Shown here piece after piece: positions 25,961 to 34,812 of a DNA stretch of 64,000 nt. The DNA is from Luteipulveratus flavus (GTDB lineage: Bacteria; Actinomycetota; Actinomycetes; Actinomycetales; Dermatophilaceae), in NCBI RefSeq assembly GCF_029080175.1, contig NZ_JARFJC010000026.1; one strand, 5' to 3'. Numbering within the stretch: position 1 is the stretch's first letter; every line of letters starts with the position of its first letter. Below the pieces are notes generated by a model. The model saw only the letters and a list, made by a program, of their open reading frames with translations. It had not been told where the DNA came from and made no database searches. The position numbers were made by a program, and so were the translations under genes.

Positions 25961-27474
25961 GGGGCGGTCTTGCGGATGAGGGCGAAGAACATGGCGTCGG
26001 TGCCGTGCAGGTGCGGCCACAGCTGCACCGAGGGACCGTCGCCCAGCCCGTCGACCTGAGCACCGCGGGCGTCCCGGAACAGCGGACGCGCGTCCTCCTG
26101 GACGACGTCGGAGCGCCCGCCGAGGACGTCGGCGACGACGGTGGTGGTCTCGGCCAGGTGCGGGCTGCACGTCGCGTAGCCGATCACCCCGCCCGGCCGG
26201 GTCGCGTCGATCGCCGAGGTCAACAGCTCGCGCTGGAGGGCCGCGAGGTCGGAGACGTCGGAGGCGCTGCGGCGCCAGCGGGCCTCCGGACGGCGACGCA
26301 GCGCACCGAGGCCGGTGCACGGCGCGTCGACGAGCACGCGGTCGTAGGTGTCGGGCTCCTCCCGACCGAGGTCGCGTCCGTCGCCCGTGCCGATCATCAC
26401 CTCGGCACCGGCGTCGATGGCGGCGCGCAGGGTGCTGCGGACCAGCTCGGTGCGGTGCTCGCTGACCTCGTTGGCGAACAGGACCGCACCCTGCTGCTGG
26501 GCCAGGACGGCCAGCAGCGCGGACTTGCCGCCCGGGCCGGCGCACAGGTCGAGCCACTGCTCTCCGTCGTCACCCACGTCGTCCACGTGGGCGGCGGCGA
26601 GGGCGAGCGCCAGCAGCTGCGAACCCTCGTCCTGGACGGCCGCGCGCGTCTGACGGACCGCGGCGATCGAGGCGGGGTCTCCCCCGGGCAGGACGGCGCC
26701 GACCGGCGAGAGCTCGGACGCCTCGGCGCCGGCCTCCACCAGCTCACCGACATCGGCCAGGCCGGGCCGGGCGACCAGGGAGACGCGGGGCGGGTCGTTG
26801 TCGGCGGCGAGCAGCCGGACCAGGTCGGCGTCGACAGCCTCCGCGTCCGAGGCCCCGTGACCCAGCAGTGCCGAGCGCAGCGCCCGGACGACCCACACGG
26901 GGTGGGAGTACTCGACGGCGAGCGCGTCGGCCCGCTCGCGGCCGGCGGTCACCTCCGCGACCCAGTCCTCGCGGGACCGCTCGCTGGCGCGGCGCAGCAC
27001 CGCGTTCACGAAACCCGCGGCCCCGGCGCCGTTGACGCTGCGAGCGAGCGCCACGGTCTCCGAGGCGGCCGCGTGCGGGGGCACCCGCATCCCGAGCAGC
27101 TGGTGGACGCCGAGGCGGGCGGTGGCCAGGACGGGCGGGTCGATCTGACCGACCGGACGTCCGGCGGCGAGCTCGATCACCGGGTCGTACAGCCCGTGCA
27201 TCCGGATCGCGCCGTAGGTCAGCTCGGTCGCGAACGCCGCGTCACGGCCGGTCAGACCGGCGTTGCGCAGGATCCGCGGCAGCTCGAGGTTCGCGTACGC
27301 GCCACGTTCGACCGCGCGCATGACGTCGTACGCCGCACGCCGCGCCGGGTCGCCTTCACGGCGTCGCTCCGAGGGCCGGCTCGCCGACCGTGACCGGTTG
27401 CCGGAACGGCGGACGTCCGGACGCTGCCGGCCGCGGGCGTTGCGGAACCCGCGCTCGTGGGAGTCGTCAGCCAC
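25957..27474 (-). CDS. rsmB: 16S rRNA (cytosine-967-C5) methyltransferase
   Basis: It methylates C967 of 16S rRNA. The 505-residue protein has a basic, disordered N-terminus (about 1-45), a NusB-like RNA-binding domain (about 46-180) and a SAM-dependent domain with LCAGPGGKSALLA, VDAPCTGLGALRRRPEARW (catalytic Cys in the PC motif) and GYATCSPHLAETT (second Cys). The GTG start has AGGAGG 7 nt upstream and overlaps the fmt stop by 8 nt. Confidence 0.95.
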   Translation of the reverse strand: MADDSHERGFRNARGRQRPDVRRSGNRSRSASRPSERRREGDPARRAAYDVMRAVERGAYANLELPRILRNAGLTGRDAAFATELTYGAIRMHGLYDPVIELAAGRPVGQIDPPVLATARLGVHQLLGMRVPPHAAASETVALARSVNGAGAAGFVNAVLRRASERSREDWVAEVTAGRERADALAVEYSHPVWVVRALRSALLGHGASDAEAVDADLVRLLAADNDPPRVSLVARPGLADVGELVEAGAEASELSPVGAVLPGGDPASIAAVRQTRAAVQDEGSQLLALALAAAHVDDVGDDGEQWLDLCAGPGGKSALLAVLAQQQGAVLFANEVSEHRTELVRSTLRAAIDAGAEVMIGTGDGRDLGREEPDTYDRVLVDAPCTGLGALRRRPEARWRRSASDVSDLAALQRELLTSAIDATRPGGVIGYATCSPHLAETTTVVADVLGGRSDVVQEDARPLFRDARGAQVDGLGDGPSVQLWPHLHGTDAMFFALIRKTAP

Positions 27475-28399
27475 CGAGCACCTCCTGTGCCTCGATACGG
27501 GAGCCGCGGGCCCAGTCGGCCGCCGCCATCGCTCGTCGGCCCGGCGGCTGGACCTCGCCCAGCCGGACCGGGGTCGTTGCGGTGCCGATGAGCACCTCGC
27601 GCTTGCCGGCGTGGATCTCGCCGGGTGCGAGCGTCGGGTCCGCGGTCTCCACGGGCTCCACCGGAGCGACCTTCAGCCGCTCGCCGCGGAAGGTGGTCCA
27701 TGCGCCGGGTGCCGGGGTGCACCCGCGGACCCGCCGGTCGACGGCGAAGGCGGGCTGCCGCCAGCGGATCTCGCCGTCCTCGACCGTCAGCTTGGGAGCC
27801 ATCGACACCCCTTCCGCCGGCTGCGCGACGGGCGCTGCCCGCCCCTCCTCGATCGCGTCCAGGGAGGCGACGAGCAAGCCTGCGCCGGCCGTGGCCAGGC
27901 GGTCCAGCAGGTCGCCGCTGGTGTCCGTCGCGCGTACGGGCTCGGTCAGGGTGCCGATGACGGGGCCGGTGTCCATGCCCTCCTCCAGGACGAACGTGGT
28001 CGCACCCGTCATCGCGTCACCGTTGATGACCGCGTGCTGCACGGGTGCGGCACCGCGCCAGGCCGGCAGCAGCGAGAAGTGCAGGTTGACCCAGCCGTGC
28101 TCGGGGATGTCCAGCGCGCTGCGGGGCACCAGGGCGCCGTACGCGACGACCGGGCACACCTGCGGCTCCAGCTCGCGCAGCCGCTGCTGGAACTGCGGGT
28201 CGGAGGGCCGGTCCGGTGTCAGGACCTCCAGCCCCGCCTCCTCGGCGCGGGCGCGGACGGGCGACAGCGCGGACCTTCGCCCGCGGCCGGCCCGGGCGTC
28301 CGGGCGCGTGATCACGGCGGCGACCTCGTGGCGGGAGGCCAGCAGCGCGTCCAGGGACGGGAGGGCCACCTGCGGGGTCCCCGCGAACACCACCCGCAT
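27467..28399 (-). CDS. fmt: Methionyl-tRNA formyltransferase
   Basis: It formylates initiator Met-tRNA with 10-formyl-THF. The 310-residue protein shows VFAGTPQVALPSLDALL at the N-terminus, the catalytic Asn-His block VNLHFSLLPAWRGAAPVQ, and catalytic Asp in EEGMDTGPVI, followed by the OB-like C-terminal domain. Its ATG directly abuts the def stop codon, so deformylase and formyltransferase are translated in series. Confidence 0.97.
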   Translation of the reverse strand: MRVVFAGTPQVALPSLDALLASRHEVAAVITRPDARAGRGRRSALSPVRARAEEAGLEVLTPDRPSDPQFQQRLRELEPQVCPVVAYGALVPRSALDIPEHGWVNLHFSLLPAWRGAAPVQHAVINGDAMTGATTFVLEEGMDTGPVIGTLTEPVRATDTSGDLLDRLATAGAGLLVASLDAIEEGRAAPVAQPAEGVSMAPKLTVEDGEIRWRQPAFAVDRRVRGCTPAPGAWTTFRGERLKVAPVEPVETADPTLAPGEIHAGKREVLIGTATTPVRLGEVQPPGRRAMAAADWARGSRIEAQEVLGG

Positions 28400-28945
28400 C
28401 TAGACCGCCCGCCCGTACGTCGGGTGCGGGCTCTCCCGCACGATCGGGCCGGGCAGACCGGCCCACTCGGCGTCCCGGATCTCCTTCAGGGCCCGCCGCC
28501 GCGCCTCGCGGTCCAGCCGGTCCACGAACAGGATGCCGTCCAGGTGGTCGGTCTCGTGCTGCAGGCAGCGCGCCAGCCGGTGCGAGCCCTCGATCGTGAC
28601 CGGCTCGCCGTGCACGTCGAAGCCGCGCGCCACGGTGCGCAGGGCCCGCGGGGTGTCGAAGACGAGGTCCGGGATGGACAGGCAGCCCTCGGGGCCGCAC
28701 TCGATCTCCTCGGACAGCTCCAGCACGGGGTTGACCAGGTGACCGACCGCACCGTCGACGAAGAAGGTGAACACGCGCAGGCCGACCCCGATCTGCGGAG
28801 CGGCCAGCCCGGCGCCGGGGGCCGCGAGCATGGTCTCCTCGAGGTCCCGGACGAGCCGGCGCAGCTCGGCGTCGAAGTCGGTCACCGGGACCGCCGGCGT
28901 ACGCAGCACGGGGTCACCGATCAGGCGGATGGGTTGAACAGACAA
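28400..28945 (-). CDS. def: Peptide deformylase
   Basis: This metalloprotease removes the N-formyl group from nascent proteins. The 181-residue protein has the three family motifs: GAGLAAPQIG, EGCLSIP (metal Cys) and QHETDHLDG (two metal His and catalytic Glu); Thr replaces the more usual Ile, Leu or Tyr of the third motif. The only reasonable start is TTG at 28945, preceded by GAGG 7 nt upstream; a TGA lies in frame shortly upstream and no ATG or GTG is available. Confidence 0.95.
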   Translation of the reverse strand: MSVQPIRLIGDPVLRTPAVPVTDFDAELRRLVRDLEETMLAAPGAGLAAPQIGVGLRVFTFFVDGAVGHLVNPVLELSEEIECGPEGCLSIPDLVFDTPRALRTVARGFDVHGEPVTIEGSHRLARCLQHETDHLDGILFVDRLDREARRRALKEIRDAEWAGLPGPIVRESPHPTYGRAV

Positions 28946-28992
28946 CAGGCGGCCTCACGGCAGGAGATGCAGGGGGACGGGTCCTCACTGTA

Positions 28993-29007
28993 GTGATCTC
29001 GCATCAC
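28993..29007. promoter_or_regulatory. GTGAT-N5-ATCAC inverted repeat, possible operator
   Basis: A perfect 5-bp inverted repeat with a 5-nt spacer lies in the 142-bp divergent gap between def and the HTH/HEAT-like regulator, about 80 bp before the regulator start. It resembles a dimeric repressor or CRP-like half-site pair, but the spacing does not fit CRP. A TAATGT (29037-29042) that could serve as a -10 box follows. Autoregulation by the adjacent regulator is possible but only inferred. Confidence 0.35.
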
Positions 29008-29087
29008 AAACCCGGCCGCGCCAGGTGCGGAGCGCGTAATGTTCGGCCCAGGTCGTCGGAGTGCCCGTGGGTGGGGAGGTGGATCTG

Positions 29088-30620
29088 ATGACTCGTGGCC
29101 CTGGCCGGCCCGCGCAGATCCTGGGCGACGCCTCGGACCTGGACGCGCCGGCCGTCGACCTGCGCACCCGGGTCGCCTGGCTGGCGCGGGTGTCCCGGTG
29201 TGCCTCGGCGGACCCTGCGGTCAGCAAGCAGGTCGCGTTCGCCCAGCGGATGCGCGAGGCCGGCGTCGGGGCGAGCAGCACCAAGGTGTCGCTGTGGGAG
29301 AACGCCCACCAGCCGATGACCCTGGCCGTGCTGGCCGGGTACGAGCAGGTCCTCGGACTCCCCTCCGGTCAGCTCCAGTCGACCTGTGAGGGCCTGGGCC
29401 GCTCGATCTTCTCCTCCGGACGCTCGCCGCTGCAGCGGGCCCGCGCCCTCGGTGGCGGCCAGCAGCTGCTCGACACGGTGTACGACGCGGTCAGCCACCA
29501 GGCGACGACGGGTGGCGACTGGTTCGGGCTCACCTCCTACTGGGACCACGTGCCCGGGGCGATGGTGCCCGTGGCCATCGTCCGGCAGCTCACCGCGACC
29601 CTGCTCGGTGAGATGGTGCGCGCCTGCGGTGTCGCCTACGTCACCCGGTACCAGGCGCTGTGCCACCTGGCCGACCACCCGATCTACGCCCAGGTGCTGG
29701 TCGACACCGTGCTGGACTTCGTCGCCGTCCCCGGAGTGGAGCCGGTCATCGACGCGATCAGCCTGCTCGGTGAGGGGCTCGCCGAGCAGACCGCACCCGA
29801 GCTGCTCACACTGGGTGCCGACCCCGTCGGACGCGTTCGCGCCGGTGCCACCGCGGCCCTGGCCAACCAGATCCGGATGGGCAGCTTCCCGCACGCGCTA
29901 CGTCCGCGCCTGCGCCAGCTCATCGGTGCGCTGTGCGCGGGGTCGGTGGACGACGCCCGGCTGGCTCGCCGCCTGATCGTCCGGCTGCCGGAGTCGGAGC
30001 GGGAGGAGGGGCTGGCGGTGCTGCGGCGCCGGACCACGCCGCCATCCCAGGCTCCCTCGCCGCGCCGGACGCTCCCGACCCTCGTCCAGGTCGACACGTC
30101 GCGGTACGAGCGCGCGGCGCAGGAGGCCACCGGGCTGCCCCGTGACCCGGTGCTGCGGCGGCTGCTGCACGAGGTGCACGTGCACGACCGGATCGAGCTG
30201 CGCCACCACGCGTGCCTGCTGCTGATGGCCAGCCCGTACCGCACCGCCGTCGCCGACGTCGCGCTGACCGCGCTGCGTGAGCAGCCGCGCACCCCCGCGT
30301 GGGCCGGCGCAGCCATCCTGCTGTCCTACCTCGCGACCGAGGAGCACGCCGCCGACCTCCTCGCCCTGACCGGGCACGAGCGCGACGACGTCCGGCAGGC
30401 GGCCCTCACGGCGCTCACCCACGCGTGCGGGGTGCCTCCTGAGGTCGACCTGCTCGCGGCGTCCACCCTCGGAGGAGTCCCGGACGCCGCCGTGCGGTAC
30501 GCGGCCGGCATGGCCGCCCACCCCGCGCTGGGCGAGTGGACGCGCTCGGAGACGATCCCCACCGACATCCGCGAGCGGTGCCGGTGGTGGCAGCGGCACG
30601 GCGCCGCCGTGCGGGCCTGA
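29088..30620 (+). CDS. Large HTH (XRE-like) protein with HEAT-like helical repeats
   Basis: A 510-residue protein of unrecognised family. The N-terminal ~90 residues look like an XRE-type helix-turn-helix (GASSTKVSLWENAHQPMTLAVLAGYEQVLGL split across helices). The rest is mostly alpha-helical with HEAT-like units, such as VGRVRAGATAALAN near residue 255 and ERDDVRQAALTALTHA near 430. The ATG at 29088 follows GGGGAGGTGG by 6 nt. No ligand or enzymatic domain is seen. It is probably a one-component regulator or a scaffold; the target is unknown. It separates the def and priA blocks. Confidence 0.75.
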   Translation: MTRGPGRPAQILGDASDLDAPAVDLRTRVAWLARVSRCASADPAVSKQVAFAQRMREAGVGASSTKVSLWENAHQPMTLAVLAGYEQVLGLPSGQLQSTCEGLGRSIFSSGRSPLQRARALGGGQQLLDTVYDAVSHQATTGGDWFGLTSYWDHVPGAMVPVAIVRQLTATLLGEMVRACGVAYVTRYQALCHLADHPIYAQVLVDTVLDFVAVPGVEPVIDAISLLGEGLAEQTAPELLTLGADPVGRVRAGATAALANQIRMGSFPHALRPRLRQLIGALCAGSVDDARLARRLIVRLPESEREEGLAVLRRRTTPPSQAPSPRRTLPTLVQVDTSRYERAAQEATGLPRDPVLRRLLHEVHVHDRIELRHHACLLLMASPYRTAVADVALTALREQPRTPAWAGAAILLSYLATEEHAADLLALTGHERDDVRQAALTALTHACGVPPEVDLLAASTLGGVPDAAVRYAAGMAAHPALGEWTRSETIPTDIRERCRWWQRHGAAVRA

Positions 30621-30623
30621 GCC

Positions 30624-31322
30624 TCAGCGCTGCGGCTGCAGCGGCAGACCCCGCACGATGAGGTCCTCGCGCAGGTGCCCCGTGTCGGTGAACAGGATGC
30701 CGTCGAGGCCGGCCGCGACCGCCGCCTGCACGTTGGCCTCGCTGTCGTCGACGAAGATGCAGTCGTCCAGCCCGCCCAGGTGCCGGATGCGGTCGGCGAG
30801 GACCTCGAAGATCTCCGCGTCCGGCTTGGCCAGGCCTTCCTCACCGGAGACGATGATGTCCTCGAACAGGTCCAGGAAGTCGAAGCGCTCCAGCGCCTGC
30901 GGGAACAGCTCCTCCGACCAGTTGGTCAGCGCCACCAGCGGGACGTCCTGGGCGTGCAGGTCGCGCAGGACCGCCACGGTGTCCTCGACGGGCCCGAGCA
31001 GCGCCTTGGAGAAGTGCGTCCGGTAGGCGAGGATCTCCTGCTCGAGGTGCGGGTGCTCCTGGACGGCGAGCCGCTCCGCGTCCTCCCAGGGGCGGCCGGC
31101 GTCCTGGGTGTGGTTCCAGGCGGCGAAGTCGAAGGCCGGATCCGCCAGGAACGCCGCGGCCCGCTCCGGCCCGACCTCGGCGGCGATCGCCGGTGCGGGG
31201 TCCCACCGGATCAGGACGTTGCCGAGGTCGAAGACGACGGCATCGACCGGGTTCGGAGCGACGTCGTCGTCCAGGTCGATGACGAAGGGTGCGTCCACGG
31301 GTCCCTGCGGCGGGTGGCTCAT
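30624..31322 (-). CDS. HAD-family hydrolase
   Basis: A 232-residue haloacid-dehalogenase-type phosphatase. Motif I is VVFDLGNVLIRWD, where the second Asp of DxD is replaced by Gly-Asn as in the HAD-IA/YihX-like group; motif II is LTNWSEE, motif III Lys lies in GLAKPDAEIF and motif IV is CIFVDDSEANV. Substrate unknown; YihX-like members hydrolyse sugar phosphates. The ATG at 31322 is chosen; the longer reading overlaps priA's 3' end. It lies 44 bp behind priA. Confidence 0.88.
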   Translation of the reverse strand: MSHPPQGPVDAPFVIDLDDDVAPNPVDAVVFDLGNVLIRWDPAPAIAAEVGPERAAAFLADPAFDFAAWNHTQDAGRPWEDAERLAVQEHPHLEQEILAYRTHFSKALLGPVEDTVAVLRDLHAQDVPLVALTNWSEELFPQALERFDFLDLFEDIIVSGEEGLAKPDAEIFEVLADRIRHLGGLDDCIFVDDSEANVQAAVAAGLDGILFTDTGHLREDLIVRGLPLQPQR

Positions 31323-31366
31323 GCCGCCAGCCAACCAGTCTCCTGCGACGACCGGCCCGCCGGGGC

Positions 31367-33433
31367 CTACAGCAGCGAGGGGTCGGGGTCGACGCGTACG
31401 CCGATCGACGCGACCTCCTTGTGGGCGCTGCGGGCCGCGCGCATCGACCGCAGGGCCGTCAGGACGTCCGGGGCCACGGGGTACGGGCACCGCAGCAGGG
31501 CCCGCTGCTGGTCGCCGGCGTCGTCACCGCGCAGCGACGGGAGCGGGCCCAGCACCTGCGCCTCGCCCGGCAGGTCCAGCTCCCTCAGCGCGTCGGCGAG
31601 CGCGAGCCTCGGCCCGGTCAGCTCGGCGACCCACTGCGCCGGCGGCAGCTGCAGCTCGGCGCGCTCCCGCAGCTCCCGGTCGGCGAACCACGCCGGAGCC
31701 CAGCGCACCAGCGCCTCGACGGCCGGCACGGTCGCGTGGGACGGCGCGCCGCACACCACGACGACGCCGTCCGGACCGGGCCGGGTGAGCGCGGCGGCCG
31801 CCGTCCAGCGGCGCAGCGTCTCGGCCTGCGCCTCCAGCACCGGTCGCTCCAGCAGGGCCCAGGCGTCCAGCAGCAGCGTCGCCGCGTACCCGCCGTCCGC
31901 CAGCGGCTCCGCGCCCGGCGTCGCGACGACCAGCGCCGGCGCCGACCCCACGTCGTCGACCACCTCACCGGCTCCCGACCGGTGCAGGGGGACCCCGGGG
32001 AACGCCCGACCGAGCTCCTCGGCCGTACGCCGGGCACCGACCACCGTCGACCGCAGCTGGGTGCTCTCGCACTCCGGGCAGCGGAAGGCAGCCTCCACCC
32101 GACCGCACCACCGGCAGACCGGACGTCGGCCGGCGGCGTCCAGCGCCAGCGGTCCGTGGCAGTGCGCGCACCGCGCGGGGGTACGGCAGCGCTGGCAGGA
32201 CAGTGCCGGCAGGTAGCCGCGGCGCGGGACCTGGACCAGCACCGGGCCGCAGGCGAGTGCGGCCCGCGCGGCCTCCCAGGCCCGGGACGGGAGATGGGCC
32301 CGGGCCGCCGGACCGGTGCGCTCGACGTCGATGTCGTCTCCGGCGACGACGACCCGCGGCAGGTCGGACCGGCCCCGAGGTGCCTCCACACCGCGCACCC
32401 GCCCGGCGCCGAGCCAGGCCTGCACCGGCACCGACCGGGTGAACCCGCCGAGCACGAGGGCCGCGCCCTCCAGCTCGGCGCGCACCGCCAGCACGTCGCG
32501 GGTGTGCGGGTACGGAGCGCGGGGCTCGCTCAGCGCGTCGTCGCCGTCGTCCCAGCAGGCGAGCAGGCCGAGGTCCTGGACCGGTGCGTACGCCGCCGCC
32601 CGGGTCCCGACGACGCAGTGCACGTGGCCGCGCAGGACCTTCAACCACGCGGTGTACCGCGCCTGCGGCCCCTGCTCGGCCCCGAGGCGTACGTGCTGCC
32701 CGGCGCCCAGCCGCTGCGTCAGAGCGGCGTCCAGCCGGTCGACGTCCCGGCCGTCGGGGGCGACCAGCACGACCCCCCGCCCCGAGCGCAGGGTGGCCAG
32801 CGCCAGGTCGGCGAGCGCCGCCGGCCAGTCCAGCGCCGGGTCGGTCGTCGGCCGGGCGATCCAGGAGGCGGCCGGCGACTCCCCCGCGCCGATGCGGGTC
32901 AGCAGCGCGGGGCCTGCGACGTACCGTTGCCAGGGCGCGCCGGTCGGCTCGGGAGGGCGTCCGCGCTCGGCCGGCTCCAGCGGCAGGGCCTTCTCCGCGC
33001 GCGCGTGCCGTGGCGGGATCGCCAGGCGCAGCACGTCGCCGAGGGTGCCGGCGTAGCGCTCCGCGATCCTGCGGCACACGGCGAGCGTGCGAGGGGTGAG
33101 GACGGGCTCGGGGCTCACCACCCGCCGCAGCGGGGCGAGCCGGCCGGTGTGCTCCGCCTGGTCGCAGCGCTCCAGCAGGTAGCCGTCGACGTCCTTGCCC
33201 GCGAACCGGACCTTCAGCCGGCAACCCGGCTGCGCGGCCTCGTCCAGCTCGGCCGGCACGACGTACTCGAACGGGCGGTCCAGGTGCGCCAGCCCGGTGT
33301 CGACGTGGACGACCGCGACGGGCCGGGTCGGCGCGAGCTGTGGACCGTCGTCCCGAGGCGGCGCCGACGGGACGGCGCCCCGCAGCAGCGCGAGCTGCTC
33401 CGGGGCTGCCTGGGCCGGCTCCTGCGGACTCAT
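31367..33433 (-). CDS. priA: Primosomal protein N' without recognisable helicase motifs
   Basis: PriA reloads the replicative helicase at stalled forks. The 688-residue protein keeps the N-terminal DNA-binding region (VVHVDTGLAHLDRPFEYVVP), the zinc-binding block CQRCRTPARCAHC / CRWCGRVEAAFRCPEC with eight Cys, and the C-terminal domain. No Walker A (GxxGSGKT) is present where expected; the segment before VVLVAPDGRDVDRL has no GKT. Actinobacterial PriA proteins are known to have lost helicase motifs, so this fits the clade. The ATG at 33433 is chosen; 26 further codons upstream are open. Confidence 0.93.
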   Translation of the reverse strand: MSPQEPAQAAPEQLALLRGAVPSAPPRDDGPQLAPTRPVAVVHVDTGLAHLDRPFEYVVPAELDEAAQPGCRLKVRFAGKDVDGYLLERCDQAEHTGRLAPLRRVVSPEPVLTPRTLAVCRRIAERYAGTLGDVLRLAIPPRHARAEKALPLEPAERGRPPEPTGAPWQRYVAGPALLTRIGAGESPAASWIARPTTDPALDWPAALADLALATLRSGRGVVLVAPDGRDVDRLDAALTQRLGAGQHVRLGAEQGPQARYTAWLKVLRGHVHCVVGTRAAAYAPVQDLGLLACWDDGDDALSEPRAPYPHTRDVLAVRAELEGAALVLGGFTRSVPVQAWLGAGRVRGVEAPRGRSDLPRVVVAGDDIDVERTGPAARAHLPSRAWEAARAALACGPVLVQVPRRGYLPALSCQRCRTPARCAHCHGPLALDAAGRRPVCRWCGRVEAAFRCPECESTQLRSTVVGARRTAEELGRAFPGVPLHRSGAGEVVDDVGSAPALVVATPGAEPLADGGYAATLLLDAWALLERPVLEAQAETLRRWTAAAALTRPGPDGVVVVCGAPSHATVPAVEALVRWAPAWFADRELRERAELQLPPAQWVAELTGPRLALADALRELDLPGEAQVLGPLPSLRGDDAGDQQRALLRCPYPVAPDVLTALRSMRAARSAHKEVASIGVRVDPDPSLL

Positions 33434-33487
33434 GGCCGCAGTTCTACCCTCCGCGGGCGACACCGGCGGCACGGGGTGTGCGGACAC

Positions 33488-33525
33488 GACGACGCCGCCC
33501 CGCCACACGGCAGGACGGCGTCGTC
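33488..33525 (-). terminator. Hairpin terminator behind metK
   Basis: A perfect 10-bp GC stem (GACGACGCCG against CGGCGTCGTC) encloses a loop with a further short CCGCC/GGCAGG pairing. It lies about 10 nt behind the metK stop and before priA. There is no T run, as is common for actinobacterial terminators. It probably ends the mihF-to-metK transcript. Confidence 0.65.
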
Positions 33526-33535
33526 GACGGAGTGA

Positions 33536-34756
33536 TCAGCCGCGCACGGCCTTCTGCAGGGCCTCGACCTTGTCGGTCTGCTCCCAGGTGAAGGGACGCT
33601 CCACGCCCTCGGCCGTGGTCCGGCCGAAGTGACCGTAGGCGGCGGTCGGCTTGTAGATCGGGCGCAGCAGGTCCAGCTCGTGGATCAGCGCCGCCGGGCG
33701 CAGGTCGAAGACCGTGCTGATCGCCTGCTGGATCTTGTCCAGCGGCGCGGTCTCGGTGCCGAACGTCTCGACGTACAGACCGACCGGCTGGGCCTTGCCG
33801 ATGGCGTAGGCGACCTGCACCTCGCAGCGCGTGGCGAGGCCGGCGGCGACGACGTTCTTCGCGACCCAGCGCATGGTGTACGCCGCGGAGCGGTCGACCT
33901 TCGAGGGGTCCTTGCCGGAGAAGGCGCCGCCACCGTGACGAGCCATGCCGCCGTAGGTGTCGACGATGATCTTGCGACCGGTCAGGCCGGCGTCACCCAT
34001 CGGGCCGCCGATGACGAACTTGCCCGTCGGGTTGATGTAGCTCTTGTACCCCGTGGCGTCCAGCGTGCTCCCCTCGCGCGCGAGGTCCTCCAGCACCGGG
34101 TCGATGACGAACTTCTTGATGTCCGGCTCGAGCAGGGTGTCCAGCGAGATGTCCTCGGCGTGCTGGGTCGACAGCACCACGGTGTCCAGGGAGACGGCCT
34201 TGTCACCCTCGTAGCCGATGGTGACCTGGGTCTTGCCGTCGGGACGCAGGTAGGCCAGCTGGCCGTCCTTGCGCACCTGGGTGAGGCGCTCGGAGAGCCG
34301 GTGCGCGAGGTGGATCGGCAGCGGCATCAGCTCGGCGGTGTCGTCGCAGGCGTACCCGAACATCAGGCCCTGGTCGCCCGCGCCCTGCTGGTCGTAGGCG
34401 TGGTCGGCACCGGAGGTACGACGCTCGTGGGCGGTGTCGACGCCCTGGGCGATGTCCGGGCTCTGCTGACCGATGGAGATCGACACCCCGCAGGAGTGGC
34501 CGTCGAAGCCCTTGGCCGAGGAGTCGTAGCCGATGCCGACGATCGTCTCGCGGACGATCTTGGCGATGTCGACGTACCCGCTGGTGGTGACCTCACCGGC
34601 CACGTGCACCAGACCCGTGGTGACCATGGTCTCCACCGCCACGCGGGCGCTCGGGTCCTGCTCGAGCATCGCGTCGAGGATCGAGTCGCTGATCTGGTCA
34701 CAGATCTTGTCGGGGTGTCCCTCGGTGACGGACTCGGACGTGAACAGACGTGCCAC
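33536..34756 (-). CDS. metK: S-adenosylmethionine synthetase
   Basis: It makes SAM from methionine and ATP. The 406-residue protein has FTSESVTEGHPDKICDQISD at the N-terminus, GDQGLMFGYA (signature 1) and GGGAFSGKDPSKVDRSAAY (signature 2). The start is GTG at 34756 with AGGAG 5 nt upstream; the longer open frame is a shadow of coaBC. Only 56 bp separate it from coaBC and no SAM riboswitch is visible. Confidence 0.98.
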   Translation of the reverse strand: MARLFTSESVTEGHPDKICDQISDSILDAMLEQDPSARVAVETMVTTGLVHVAGEVTTSGYVDIAKIVRETIVGIGYDSSAKGFDGHSCGVSISIGQQSPDIAQGVDTAHERRTSGADHAYDQQGAGDQGLMFGYACDDTAELMPLPIHLAHRLSERLTQVRKDGQLAYLRPDGKTQVTIGYEGDKAVSLDTVVLSTQHAEDISLDTLLEPDIKKFVIDPVLEDLAREGSTLDATGYKSYINPTGKFVIGGPMGDAGLTGRKIIVDTYGGMARHGGGAFSGKDPSKVDRSAAYTMRWVAKNVVAAGLATRCEVQVAYAIGKAQPVGLYVETFGTETAPLDKIQQAISTVFDLRPAALIHELDLLRPIYKPTAAYGHFGRTTAEGVERPFTWEQTDKVEALQKAVRG

Positions 34757-34812
34757 GGGTTCTCCTGTCGGTTGCAGCGGCGCAGAACGTGGCGAACCAC
34801 GTCGCGGGGAGT

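Noticed and set aside
28993..29007. CRP-type site from GTGA and TCAC half-sites
   Set aside because: The spacing between GTGA and TCAC is 7 nt, not 6, and flanking bases do not match; kept only as a generic inverted repeat.
34757..34812. SAM riboswitch before metK
   Set aside because: Only 56 bp separate coaBC and metK and none of the SAM-I or SAM-IV core motifs is present.
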